DNA from: Mucidula mucida
Lineage: Eukaryota; Basidiomycota; Agaricomycetes; Agaricales; Physalacriaceae
Assembly (NCBI GenBank): GCA_015501055.1
Contig: JADNYV010000009.1
Coordinates: 62,001 to 126,000 of the forward strand
Direction: 5' to 3'
DNA length: 64,000 bases
A program made the translations under genes and the position numbers. Positions 23,103-34,067 of this stretch are shown here, one piece after another. Below the pieces are notes generated by a model, which worked only from the letters and a program-made list of their open reading frames with translations, was not told the DNA's origin and ran no database searches. Position 1 is the first letter of the stretch, and each line of letters begins with the position of its first letter.

Positions 23103-24892
23103 ATGGGATGGCCGACGGTGAACATGTCGATCGCCACTACATGTTTTCGTGACTTGCCTCTCACCATGACGGACGCTCCAGCGATACCCAATATCACGAG
23201 CTCAGATACCTTCCAACCTCGACTCGTCGACAGCGTATCACCGTACTCCCATCTTCTAGGCACAACAGTAGCGTTTTCAGAACGACCAGAGGACTTGGCG
23301 TTCAAAGCCGAGCTATCTGCTTTCATCGGCGTCGTTGATTCAGAAATATCCGAGTGCAGGCAGAGGGTAGACGCATTGAAAGCAGCCTTAGCTACTGCGA
23401 AGCAAGACCTTGCTGCCGCAAAAGCCTTTCGTGACCTCCACGCCTCCATCTTCCCCGGCCCGATAAATACCCTACCACCTGAAGTCTTGACCAAAATCTT
23501 CAAAATGGTTGTCGGCTGCGACTTGACGCGCCTCAGGGAGTCCCCACGCGTCGGACCATGGGTTCTCAGAAATGTGTGTACTTATTGGCGCAATATCGCC
23601 GAATCCGAGCCGCGCTTGTGGTGCTCCTTTGATCTCTCTTTGGAACCAGGCAAGCCCACTACAAAGGAGCTTTCCCCACATCGCGCCTATCGTGTCTTTG
23701 ATGGCCTTTTAACAAACACTTTGCGTTGGTCGGGTTTGCAGGAGCTCGATTTTATTGTCGATCTGCGACTTTTCCTCTTCTCCTCTCCAAATTCCTCCGC
23801 AAATACGAGCATCACTCTGCCACAGTCGCTGAAGGAGCTGTTTGCAAATTCAGCCCGTTGGGGCTCTGTAATTCTCTTCAACATCGGTTGGGTGCTTTCG
23901 AGCGCGTCGCCGGTTGAGCTTGGTGATTTGAATCATCTCAAATCACTCACTCTGCAGGAGATTTGGGGCACAGCGCATGGTGCCGACGAGGTCTCGTCGC
24001 ATGACTATGATCCAGTCGCTCTTGCACAGTTTTCGAGGACCCCTCAGCTAAGATTTCTTCGGCTTACTGTGCCTTCTAAGCCATTGGTATTGGACAACTT
24101 TCGCTGGTCTCAGCTTGACCATCTCTTCCTTGACTTGGCGATTGCTGAAGGGCCACTTGTTCTGGTGACCTATTGCTTCATCGCAATGTGTCCACAGTTG
24201 ACGCACTACTACGATGTGAATGGTCCCGGCTTCGAGCGCAGTCGGAGCTGCTTGATGTCAAAACCCACCATAATCCTCTCCCATCTACAGCATCTACGTC
24301 TGTCGGCAATTGATGTTTTATTCCGTCTCCAATGCCCTCAACTAAATCGGCTGATCTTGCCAGCCTTGGACTCGAGTGAAGCTACTAATCTGGTTATTGA
24401 TTTTCTCCGAAGGTCATCTTCTCAGTCGCTTGAGCGGGTTCATCTTCGAGTTGCCAATCAAGCAACAGCTCGTTCAATACTGCTCCTCCTGCGATGCCAT
24501 CCCTGCGGGAGTTGACTATCGAGGCAGGATGTCCACTGGAAGTTGTGCTTCACATGTTGAAGTGTCTTTGCTCAAATCTTTTCGTTGTCCCTCAGCTTCG
24601 ATGTATAGATCTCATGCTCGACCTGAAATATGCGAAGCTATCCAAACACAGCGCCGTGGAGCTCCTGCGACATGTATCTAGCAGGGCTCAGAAATCGACG
24701 CTGAACCATTCTCACTCCAGCTATACACCACTGCACGCAGCAACGGTTCAGCGGGCAGACGGGAAGCTCCTATATATGATGCAGGACCGAATAGTCCGTT
24801 ACATGGATTCCTCACGGTTTTCCGCGAAGCCCACGTTCCCGATCTAAAAATTACAATCAACTTGAATTTGAAGGTATCAGGATCATAGGTAA
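23103..24892 (+). pseudogene. F-box protein, broken by two frameshifts
   Basis: F-box proteins recruit substrates to SCF ubiquitin ligases through Skp1. The gene reads LAFKAELSAFIGVVDSEISE, then an N-terminal coiled coil (KAALATAKQDLAAAKAFRDL), the F-box core INTLPPEVLTKIFKMV and RNVCTYWRNIAESEPRLW, followed by leucine-rich repeats. It is a close paralog of the intact gene at 38418-40190. At about 24490 the frame that gave SILLLL must shift to reach MPSLRELTIEAG, and at about 24697 it shifts again to reach EPFSLQLYTTARS. Both are explained by loss of one base. After the second shift the homologous C-terminus (FLTVFREAHVPDLKITINL) runs to about 24892. Either a recent pseudogene or sequence error. 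The start may be the later ATG at 23166. Confidence 0.75.
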
Positions 24893-25204
24893 GCTGTTGT
24901 ATCTCCGATGCGTGCGCAGCTTTGACATGTTTCGCCTAATAGCCGCGTACATACTATTTGTCTGATAATCTCCCTTCTGTTTCTACTAATATTTACCGTC
25001 ACACTGGTCCGCATGATTGGAGCGGAGGGATAATCTGGCAGACTGCTTAAAGATACCGAGGCATGTAAAATAGAGCTCTCGAAGCTACGAGTATGAGTAG
25101 ACCACCAGTAACATATCTCTGTGCCGGAGGCCCGAAATATCGACCCCTTTCGGCATGTGACCGTTCTTGCTTTCTTTTTGTCATCATCTAATAGCTCGCC
25201 AACG

Positions 25205-26319
25205 ATGCTCCGCCTGTGCCGCCGAGCGGGCATCTTTGGTTCGGGTACTACTACCAGTTGGAGGACATTTGCCACCTCGCACAATGTCGTGAATATTGTT
25301 GAGGTAGGTCCGAGGGATGGGCTGCAGAACGAAAAGGGAATCATTCCAGTCGACGTCAAAGTTGATCTCATAAACCGCCTATCAAATGCCGGACTACAGA
25401 CTATTGAAGCTGGTAGCTTCGTCAGTCCTAAATGGGTACCACAAGTACAAGTTTATCTTGTGTGCCGTTTCGCTTGAGCTTATATATCATCATCTGTTTA
25501 GATGGCTGGGACCGCAGAGATATTGGCCCAGATGAAGCACCATCCTGGAGTACACTACCCAGTTCTCGTTCCCAATCAGAAGGGACTTGACAATCTACTC
25601 GCAACTTCCCCCGTCCAGACGGACGAGATTTCTATTTTCACTGCGGCGACAGACGCCTTTACGGTCGCAAACCTTAACTGCACCATTGCGGAATCGTTGA
25701 ACAGATTGCCCCGGTTGTTCGTTCCGCGCTTGACCACGGTCTCCGTGTACGCGGCTACGTCAGCGTTGTTATTGCTTGTCCATACTCTGGATTCGTTGAT
25801 GCGAAGGCCGTTCGCGATGTTGCCAAAGAACTTGTCGAATTAGGATGCTACGAAGTTAGCCTTGGAGACACTGTCGGGATGGGGACACCTTCGCAAGTGA
25901 CTTCGATGATAGAAGAAGTCACGAAGTCTGTCGCAGTCGACAAGCTTGCTGGCCACGTATGTTTCTTCCCCTCGAGATTCATATTTAGTGACTCTTGCCG
26001 ACTGTAGTTCCATGATACGTATGGCACTGCGATTGCGAACATGTTTGCCGCTCTTGATCAAGGCGTTAGGACCTTCGATTCATCTGTTGGTGGACTTGGC
26101 GGATGCCCGTATTCTCCAGGTGCCACTGGGAATGTCGCCACTGAGGACGTTCTCTACGCGTTACGGGGATCACCTTTTTCTGTATCCGGAAACATCGATC
26201 TGGATCAATTGGTGGACATTGGGTGGTGGATTAGTGAACAACTGGGCCGAGAAAGCATCAGTCGCGTTGGAAGAGCGATACGCTCAAAGAAGCTAAGAGA
26301 GACCAAGGCGAAACTCTAA
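25205..26319 (+). CDS. Hydroxymethylglutaryl-CoA lyase (one apparent frameshift)
   Basis: Mitochondrial enzyme that cleaves HMG-CoA to acetoacetate and acetyl-CoA, the last step of leucine breakdown. The N-terminus is Arg-rich and lacks early acids ([13 protein letters not shown]), as in mitochondrial presequences. Exons are 25205-25444, 25502-25956 and 26008-26319. Family signatures are [27 protein letters not shown], the metal-binding HFHDTYG and the catalytic-cysteine loop [14 protein letters not shown]. In exon 2 the frame that gives [10 protein letters not shown] must change near 25706 to continue as [19 protein letters not shown]. One missing T in a short T run would explain it. Because the rest is perfectly conserved, I favour a sequence error or very recent lesion over an old pseudogene. 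Confidence 0.88.
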
Positions 26320-26885
26320 CTGTCTGTCCTAGTTCCCCTCTGTTCTTCGTCAAGTGTCTAATATGCCGCTGTTCATATTTGCTTTCAACTCGTGTTTGGT
26401 GCTTGAACTATTTTCAGGTAAATGACGATGCTTAATTCGCTTTGTCTCCGCGAAGACTTAACGCCATCTTGCGTGACGTCTGCTCGGTGGTTTTGGCCCT
26501 CTTTCCGACATCGTGAAAGCCACGGCATGATCATTGATCCCGCTCTCATTGCGCATCTTTAGGCTTTTTGGTAAGGCGATTCATTTGGGTTACGCGCTTT
26601 CAACGAACAACATTTTCATTCTCTGAATTGTTCAAAGGCTGTCAATCGCATCTCGTAAAGACCTCATGTTTGATGGTACTTCACCTCGCCTGACGACCTT
26701 CTGATTTAATTGATTACGCGTGAAGCGTGCCATCAAGAGCTCGCGTTCCCCTTATATTGACGCGTTTTCCCACATGCAGCTAAGAAGTGATTTGGTTCCG
26801 TTGCTCTGGGTCTTTCATGGTGTCTTCCTCTCCGCCACTCACCCTTACTGTATCTCTACCGTGAACTCCGACTTCTCTCTTGACC
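26320..26885. other. Intergenic
   Basis: About 565 bases between HMG-CoA lyase and the next same-strand gene. I see no gene, repeat or clear promoter element here. Confidence 0.4.
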
Positions 26886-27951
26886 ATGGAGATGAAAAAG
26901 CAGGGCTCGTCTTCTACTGGTCTTTCATCGTCCACTGCGTATTCACCCTCAGTGAGTTCGGACGTTATACGCCATGGGATTCGTGTTCTGAACGTGCCTT
27001 TCACAGATATCTAATGGGTATAGCACTCCCCCGACGAGCGTGTCCGACAGTCATAGATGGTCGGAGGTCATACCGCCCAAGACGGCGCTGACGTTCGCGG
27101 TTGTGTGGGATCCCGATGCTGACATGGTCGCGTTCTCGGGTGCCCACTTCCTAGATGCGATCGATGCTACATCCACTTCTCCAACCGATGCATACTCTGT
27201 AGCTGCGTCGAGCACTTTACGGTGGTTCCAGGATAATCATGAATATCTCTTTTCCGACGAGTCCTCTCAGACAGCCCGTGCTATGGCTGGCCAGACCCAA
27301 ACCTCATCTCTGCTGATGCAGCCTGATATAGAATATCACCGCCGGTCAAGGGAGTTGGGCAGAAGGAATACCAACCGCTACTTTTCGTGTCTGGAGGACC
27401 TGGGCAAGGACGTGTCTTTCGATCCGCGAACAGACTTCGCGAAGAAGTGGATTGAGTTTCTGCAGGAACAAAGCATGCAGAGGGACGATGATGAGGAGGT
27501 CGAGGAGGACGAAGGATTCTACGACAGTACAGCGTTGAACGCTAGAAGAGTACGTTCTTGGATTTCCTCCACCATCAGGGACTGACAAACCCAAAAGGAG
27601 CTGCAAGCGAGGAGGACTACTTTCACGGCTAGCTTTGTTGCCATTAATTCAGATGACGCGCTCTCTGCCTGGTCCGCGGTCACTCCGCCGGAAGGTTACG
27701 ATCCTGCTAACACGCTGGGACGCAGACTTAGGAGGCTACGAAAGCCTCGACCTAGCGAGAAGCCCGCGTCTCCTTTAGTTGTATTGGGCCGCGACACCTA
27801 CAATCATTCAACACCAACGCGGTCTCCTACCATCACGTCTCGATTACCGCCCTTACCAAAGTGCATATCACGATGGAAGAGCACTAAGGGCAAACATTTC
27901 TCGTGGATATGCGTCGATGTTACCCAGGAGGTAACCCAACGTCGTCTTTGA
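26886..27951 (+). CDS. Unknown acidic fungal protein, tandem copy 1
   Basis: Exons 26886-26951, 27007-27549 and 27598-27951 join in frame to about 320 residues with standard introns. The N-terminus is Ser-rich (GSSSTGLSSSTAYSPS). A conserved-looking strand motif LTFAVVWDPDADMVAFSG follows, then an acidic cluster DDDEEVEEDEGFYDS, a basic Ser/Pro-rich linker and a C-terminal motif FSWICVDVTQEV. The same three motifs in the same order occur in the next gene (28697-29606), so the two form a tandem duplicate pair. No membrane segment, signal peptide or named domain is seen. The regular spacing of motifs and conserved gene structure support a real protein family, possibly limited to basidiomycetes; function unknown. 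Confidence 0.65.
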
Positions 27952-28696
27952 CTTACGGCTCGTCCAGATTTTCGGTATACCCCTCCTAATGGACGCTCTT
28001 AATCTCTGTGTATCTGGCTGTGACACTTGAATGAATGTACACGTTAGTCCTGTAAAGTATCATGATGCTAGTCATTTCTACTCTTAGCTAGTTCTTCCTT
28101 TGTATTCGCCATCAAGAGCCGAGTATCATGTCCACCTCGTTACGCCCGTAAATTCAGTGTACAGACATCGAGATACACGTAGTACGTCATGGTGGCATAT
28201 CCCTAAACGCGACCATGCACATGGACACCCGCCGCCTCCCATCACCGATACCTCCATGGCCAGTCAAAGCTGCAATTCCTCGTACATCCAAGCTTCAGGC
28301 AACGATCAAAGGCAGTTTTGATCTCTACGTATTTCTACTCGTCCTCGTCGGTAAAATGTCTGTAGTATATCCCCCTCCCTCGGCTGTGAAGGTTGCAGTC
28401 TTCCTGATCGGCTGATTACAACCGAGGTGTTCTTGACGACGCTTCTCATCAGCAGCGTTTTGGGCCTCATGTCCACCGATTTATAAGAAGCGAATCTAGT
28501 GGCCTATCTTTCCCCAAGGCACTCACTGACGCGCTTCTTTCACTGTACTCACATATAATACCGGGCCTATTGCAGGATCAAGAGCGCCCCCCTTCGTCTT
28601 CGCTCTGTATATACTTTATACTCGTGAAACCTCTCGTTCTCAGACACCCGCGATCTCTATCACTTTCTTTCACCACCTGCTCGCTCGCGGTGCTCA
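27952..28696. other. Intergenic between tandem paralogs
   Basis: About 745 bases. A tatatact sequence lies near 28607, roughly 90 bases upstream of the next ATG, and could act as a TATA element. Short open frames here are not supported. Confidence 0.35.
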
Positions 28697-29606
28697 ATGA
28701 GGGCGCCTAATTTTCGGCCTTTGCTTAGAATCAATACGAAGGTATGTCGCGTTTTCCCTTCCCCGCCTTCGTACGTTAACATGTTAGTAGAAGCTGGAGG
28801 TGGAGGATGACGGCTTGAGTACATCAGTGACACCCACAATCGCACATTATAAGCCACCGGTCCCCGAGAAAGAAGTGGGTGTATTATCTTCCTTTCAGAC
28901 GTATCTGACAACGACTCAGCTCCCGGTACCGCCGCGTCCAACCACACCGACCGCACGGCTCACGTTCCTTGCGATATGGGATCCAGAGTCAGAGCAGTAT
29001 ACAATGCCCCCATGTCACTTCGAAGACGAACAGGACCCTCCTTTCTTGGAATGGCACGAAGACGAGGGATTCTATGAATCGCTCAAGTCTGGCCATCCGG
29101 AATGTGAACCACATCTAGTGCGTGTCACTGCTTTTATCTTTCACATTATAGTATTCTAAGAGCCTCGACAGCCTTCACGATTTTCAACGTCTACGACATC
29201 CACATCTAATTTCATCTCAGTGTCCGAGCCACACACTCCGATGCCCTTCTTAGAGTACCCACCGCCGTCCAGGAAGCCCCAACGCGAAGAGTCGCGTCCA
29301 GATATATCCGGGCCGTTCCTTCTCACCCCCTCGAAATCCCTTCGCGATCAACGATTTGTCTCGAATACGAGCTCGTACACCTCTCTAACAGCATTCATAT
29401 CTCGGAAACCCAGTTTATCCTCTACCCGCTCCCGGTCGCGGCCACCAACCCCCAAGAGATCCTTCACGGCCCCAGTCGGTCCTGAATCTCCCCTCAGCTT
29501 CTTGAAGAGGCGCGTCAGCAGCAGTGCCAGTAGGCAGGACGACGACCACGCGTGGGTCAGCATCGAGCTAGAGAATGTAATCAGAGAGCGAGTAATCTAT
29601 GTTTGA
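28697..29606 (+). CDS. Unknown acidic fungal protein, tandem copy 2
   Basis: Exons 28697-28741, 28791-29117 and 29163-29606 join in frame to about 271 residues. It shares with the preceding gene the motif order RLTFLAIWDPESEQYTMPP, then WHEDEGFYES, a Ser/Pro/Arg-rich linker (LSSTRSRSRPPTPKRSF), and a C-terminal HAWVSIELENVI that corresponds to FSWICVDVTQEV of copy 1. The two proteins have diverged strongly outside these blocks, so the duplication is not recent. The second intron uses the acceptor at 29161-29162, the only nearby one that keeps the frame. No named domain is recognised. Confidence 0.65.
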
Positions 29607-30162
29607 GCGCACGGCAGGCGCGTCGCACTCTAATATTGTAACTACGGACACTTCGGACATGTTCAATGATATGATTAGCATTATGTGACCTTGCTTTGTT
29701 CTTGCATTCTCAGTAAGGACGAAACCCTCAACCCACCGGGATCAGTATATACACGCCACCAACCTTCTAATTGGCCTTTGAAGTGGTATTTTAACGTACG
29801 GACTTACATTATGGTCTAGAGTGACGTCGAAGAGTGCCTAAATTCCCTTCACTGCAGGGTGAGATGACGGTTAGAATGCTCGCCGGGAAGGAGGATCCGT
29901 GACCACTCGTTGTGCAGTTCCTGATATCGATTTCTCATGAAGTTGAAGAGAATGTTCTCATTGGACAACGAGGACGTGCATCGTGTCCGCAACGCGTCAA
30001 TCTTCCCGGCCCAATTCATTGGAGGACGAGTGGAATCGAGGGAACAAAGAGCTACGGATCACGAAGAAGTACAATATTGATATTCTTTTCATTTGGCTCC
30101 TCTCAGCTGAGGAGCATTATCGGTTACTTCCGAGAAGGTTAAGTGGCGTGGCGTACGCACCA
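29607..30162. other. Convergent intergenic region
   Basis: This region separates the end of the tandem pair from the end of the minus-strand EthD-like gene. A plus-strand frame overlapping the latter from 29983 is antisense and not supported. Nothing else is seen. Confidence 0.4.
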
Positions 30163-30916
30163 CTATTGCGGTTTTTCACAAAGCTTGTGCAGTTTATACA
30201 TTCGCAACTCCTTTCCAGTGACGTTTTTCATAACTTCGGCTCGCCATGGGGTAGTCGTCGCGTCCTTGAAGGCTTGATGACTCGTGTAATCGTCATTGTC
30301 AAGTTCGTGGATGGCCAGGTACTTGCAGACGGCTTTTCCCTGAGCATCCCCACGGGCCGCTTCGGAAAGGAGCGTGTATCGCCGTCCTCTAAGCCATCCG
30401 GGGATCTTCTGCAACATTCCCATGTGTTCTTCGTCGTACCACCTGTTAAACTCGACCTCGCCCTCCTTCGTCACCTCCAAGCCCACCATTAAGATGAACT
30501 TCCCCGGGAACGAGGCAGGTGTGGCAGAAGGGTGCGTATATACACCAATCTGTTTGTACACTCTCCGGCTGAGAGACTGCAAACTGGGCAGGATAATGTC
30601 TTCTTCGGCGGAAGCTAAATTCCGGAGGGCAAGATACGCAGGGGAGTTCGCGTCCTCCGGCGTCGACAGGTCGTAGAGGGTGAGCCAACTCGGCTTTTGA
30701 CTATCCGTAGCCTTGTAGCGTATCGCAGTGAGATACCCGTCGACCGTCAGCCGAAGAGGGGCGTGTTCATTATCGTACCAATCTAAAGTAAAACGTCCGG
30801 ATAAGCGACGTCACCCGGCGGATGAAATGAGGAAGTATACCATTGAATCGCTCCTCCGATACAGCTGTCCCGTTTTCTGCGAGAACAGTTACGAGGCCTG
30901 AAGGTTCTGCGGCCAT
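30163..30916 (-). CDS. Two-domain dimeric alpha/beta-barrel (EthD-like) protein
   Basis: Two exons on the minus strand (30841-30916 and 30163-30782) join in frame to 231 residues. The protein contains the same motif twice: FNDWYDNEHAPLRL near residue 26 and FNRWYDEEHMGML near the middle. Each is followed by a GYLTAIRYKA- or GWLRGRRYTL-like strand and an AYLALRNL- or KYLAIHEL-like helix start. The W-Y-D-x-E-H motif is that of EthD and related ferredoxin-like barrel proteins, many of which are small oxygenases, decarboxylases or polyketide cyclases in fungi. The internal duplication builds a barrel from one chain. No signal peptide is present, so it is probably cytosolic. The substrate is unknown. 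Confidence 0.75.
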
Positions 30917-32025
30917 GGTCGTTGTAGAAGGTCGGGTTTACAAATCGCCGGCTGTGAGAGTTTCTGATTAAACCGGATATATAAATAACAGAGAGCTCGC
31001 ACATGATGATGATGATCTCGCGCGACCTTCGAGCTAATTGACTTGCTATACGAATATAGCGGGCCGGACGCAAGCGTCAGCCACGCACCAACACCAACTA
31101 AACCACCCACTATTTTCCCTTTTCTCTTTCATACATATCTTCATACATTTCTCTCTCTCTTCCTATCTCTTAACTTCGTAGCATCCGGGTACTTCCTATA
31201 GACACCCTTCGGCTACTAAACGGGCATGCCGCCCCATCTTCCCCATTTTCGACCACCTGTAGTTTTCTGTTCACTTCGCCACAACTTAGTTCATACACTC
31301 TAGATTCTACTATTACAAAGCCTCGACGATACTTACTTGCGTTCGAGGCATGTACGTACATTAGTAGACCGTGGACATAGGCCGAAACGGCCTGAAAACC
31401 ACGTTAAATGAGAAGTCATCATCATCATCATCATCAGCGGTGCTCTAGGAAGATGTCCTAAGACCGCGGGGTGTCATTGCCAGCTGTAGAACTCTGTGAG
31501 CAACGACGTTTTAGATTGACTGCCTGATTCGTACACCTTAGACATGGAACGCATGTATAAAGAACGCACGCCAGAGATACAGATTGGGACCATATTAAGC
31601 TAGCCGGCAAGGTGAGAGGAGTACTGCAGACCATGATCATGAAGATACATGGAGGCCGAGGTAGGTGTCCAAGAATAAAAGAGGCACTCCACAGCCACAA
31701 TAATTCTTGCTTTGACTGTGACGTGTTCTCGTATAAATTGATTCTATCCGCTCTGAAATACTCGTCAGTCTTCTACTGAAGCAGTAAGCATTGTTCGCTT
31801 TGGTGGAGCATCTTTGCAGCTGAAAATTGATTCAGAACCCGTTGCGCATGCCTGCAGCTGGAATGCTGAAGCGGTAGTATCCAATCCGAGCTCTTTGACT
31901 TAGATTTAATCCCATTTATTTCAGAGTCAGACATCTCTTACGCTGCATCTAGATCATGTGTCACACCCCTCATGCCTACTTAAAGACCTTGTTTGCTACG
32001 CTAAGATCCCTTGATTCTACCCTCA
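30917..32025. other. Divergent intergenic region with microsatellites
   Basis: About 1.1 kb between divergently oriented genes. It contains a pyrimidine-rich run at 31110-31170, short ATG/ATC runs near 31000 and a (TCA)n microsatellite at about 31413-31438. The 31458-31700 frame on the minus strand is not supported. The region presumably carries promoters for both flanking genes. Confidence 0.4.
31413..31438. repeat. (TCA)n microsatellite
   Basis: A run of about seven TCA/ATC trinucleotide repeats, non-coding in any supported model. Confidence 0.8.
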
Positions 32026-33073
32026 ATGGCCTCTGGTGGCGTAGCAGCAGCGCTCTCTGATGTCAAGCCAACCGACAATGCCTTATCTCTGTTCTCTCTG
32101 ACCGGCCGTGTGGCCATGGTCACTGGCGCCCACCGCGGCATCGGTCTGGAAGCTGCATTGGCTCTCGCCGAGGCTGGCGCTATCGTTTACTGCATCGATC
32201 TTCCCGTCTCGCCAGACGAGGCGTGGCTGAAGGTACAACGATATGTTACCACAGAGATTCCCGGCTCTGCCACAGGTCGCCTCGAGTATATTCGAGGCGA
32301 CACGACAGATCAAAAGGCGATATGGGCCGTCGCAGAGGAAATCGCAACGAAGGAAGGCCGTTTGGATATTTGCGTCTGTAGCGCAGGTGTTCTAGGTGGT
32401 GCGTCTTGCCTGGATTATCCAGCCGAGGACTTTGAGAAGGTAATCCGATTTCGTTGCATACGGATTCCTCGTCCTGATTCCATATCTAGATTATGAAAGT
32501 CAACGTCAATGGCGTTTTGTTCTCCAGTCAAGCCGCTGGTCGACAAATGAGGCGCCTCGGAATACCAGGGAGCATTATCCTCATTGGAAGTCTCGCGGGT
32601 ACCGTAGCGAACGCGGTAGGCTTGATTCGATAGTCTATTAACGTTGTGGCCACTTAAAAGCTCTAGACTGAACCTTGGATTGCGTACCACACAAGCAAGT
32701 CCGCGGTCCTGCAGATGGCACGTTCGATGGCCTGCGAACTGGCTCCCCATCACATCCGAGTTAACAGCCTTAGTCCCGGGTATATTGATACAATGTACGT
32801 TGTAATGACTCTCCAATCGAGTGACTAACCGCTTCTTCAGTATGACGGGCGCGTTTCTTGCCTCTAGGCCCGAACTCAGAGAAGCATGGGAAAACCAGAA
32901 CCCCATGGGTCGTATCGGAAAGCCAGAAGAGCTGCGAGGCGCCATACTCTGGCTCGCGGGAAATGCATCGACCTTCTGCACGGGTAGCAAGTCTGTCTTT
33001 TTATTTTCTATTAATGTCGGTTTACTGAAATAGTGACAGCATCCTCGTTGATGGCGGACATTCCGCGTGGTAA
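32026..33073 (+). CDS. Short-chain dehydrogenase/reductase, copy 1
   Basis: A classical NAD(P)-dependent SDR in five exons (32026-32439, 32490-32615, 32667-32794, 32841-32990, 33034-33073). Cofactor motif VTGAHRGIGLEAAL, the NNAG-equivalent CVCSAGVLGG, catalytic Ser in ILIGSLAG and catalytic Tyr/Lys in YHTSKSAV are all present. After these come VNSLSPGYIDT and a C-terminus VDGGHSAW. The final motif and the N-terminal LFSLTGRVAMVTG resemble fungal sorbose reductase or D-arabinitol dehydrogenase-like enzymes, so a sugar or polyol substrate is inferred. A paralog with the same intron positions lies at 53681-54761. No disabling change is seen. Confidence 0.88.
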
Positions 33074-34067
33074 CGATAAACTGTCATGGATTCATGACCA
33101 TGCTGTGTTCTGTTACTTTTGATACAGCAGCAATATGATGACTGATTCAATATCCCGAGTTGGCTTAATTATCTCGAGAAGTGGATGATTTGAACGAGGA
33201 CACTACTGCGCACCAAGACGGAGATCTGGCGCTAGCGATGCCGGCTGGTTTGCTTCCATTCACTGTATTCAAAGGTGAAGGCAGATCCGAGATCAGCTCA
33301 TCAAAACAGTCCCGGAGTTTACGCTGAGAAATACGGGAAATGTACCGACGCCAACAATGTTAGAAAAACTTCCCGGTTCGTTTCGTGAGCGCTCGGTAAG
33401 TAAGTGCTCTAAACCTTTTGTGTAGATGACTGTCAGCTTATCTACCGTAGTGCGCGAACGGTCCTTCCAAGTCGCCGTCCTGGATTTACCCCCGCCACCC
33501 GGGTGTCTGTACTACCGTGCGCTCAATATGGCTATCAAACTTTGATGAAGGCTTCCCGGACCCCATCCTGCTGATCTTCTCACAACCGGTGACAACAGCT
33601 GCGAACCAACCTGGACGCCTTCTTTTCAAAGAAGGTGGCAGTAGTCTATCGTACCATGAGGACATCTGAGCGTGACCGTGCTCACACGTTATCCCGAATG
33701 CGTCCGCCAAACTCATTCTTCTGAGGCAGGCTTGCTAACCCTCACGGTTGTCTAAGCGTCAATCTCGAGACGAGTACCATCCCACTTGCCAGCTGCTTGT
33801 TCACTTCACCTTAAATACTATGAAAAGGCGCGTATTATCCGTTTCTTCTCTCAGATTTCCGATGTCCATTCTGACCACCTACGAAAGCGTGTGTAACCCG
33901 ATTACCAACATACGTTGCCTTTGACAAGACCAGGATTAATGAGGACGATCGAGGAGGAGACAGTCCTATCCCAAGTCACTTGTAGTTAGTTGCCTTTGAC
34001 ACAATTTGCAGGCAAGATCATAAAGTTTTCCATTGAATAGACTATAGAGAGAGCATGCATAAAATAT
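33074..34067. other. Convergent intergenic region
   Basis: About 1 kb between the SDR end and the end of the minus-strand F-box gene. No gene with recognisable features is seen; small frames such as 33486-33716 are unsupported. Confidence 0.4.

Noticed and set aside
31000..31440. ATG/TCA repeats as regulatory elements
   Set aside because: Simple trinucleotide microsatellites without evidence of binding-site structure.
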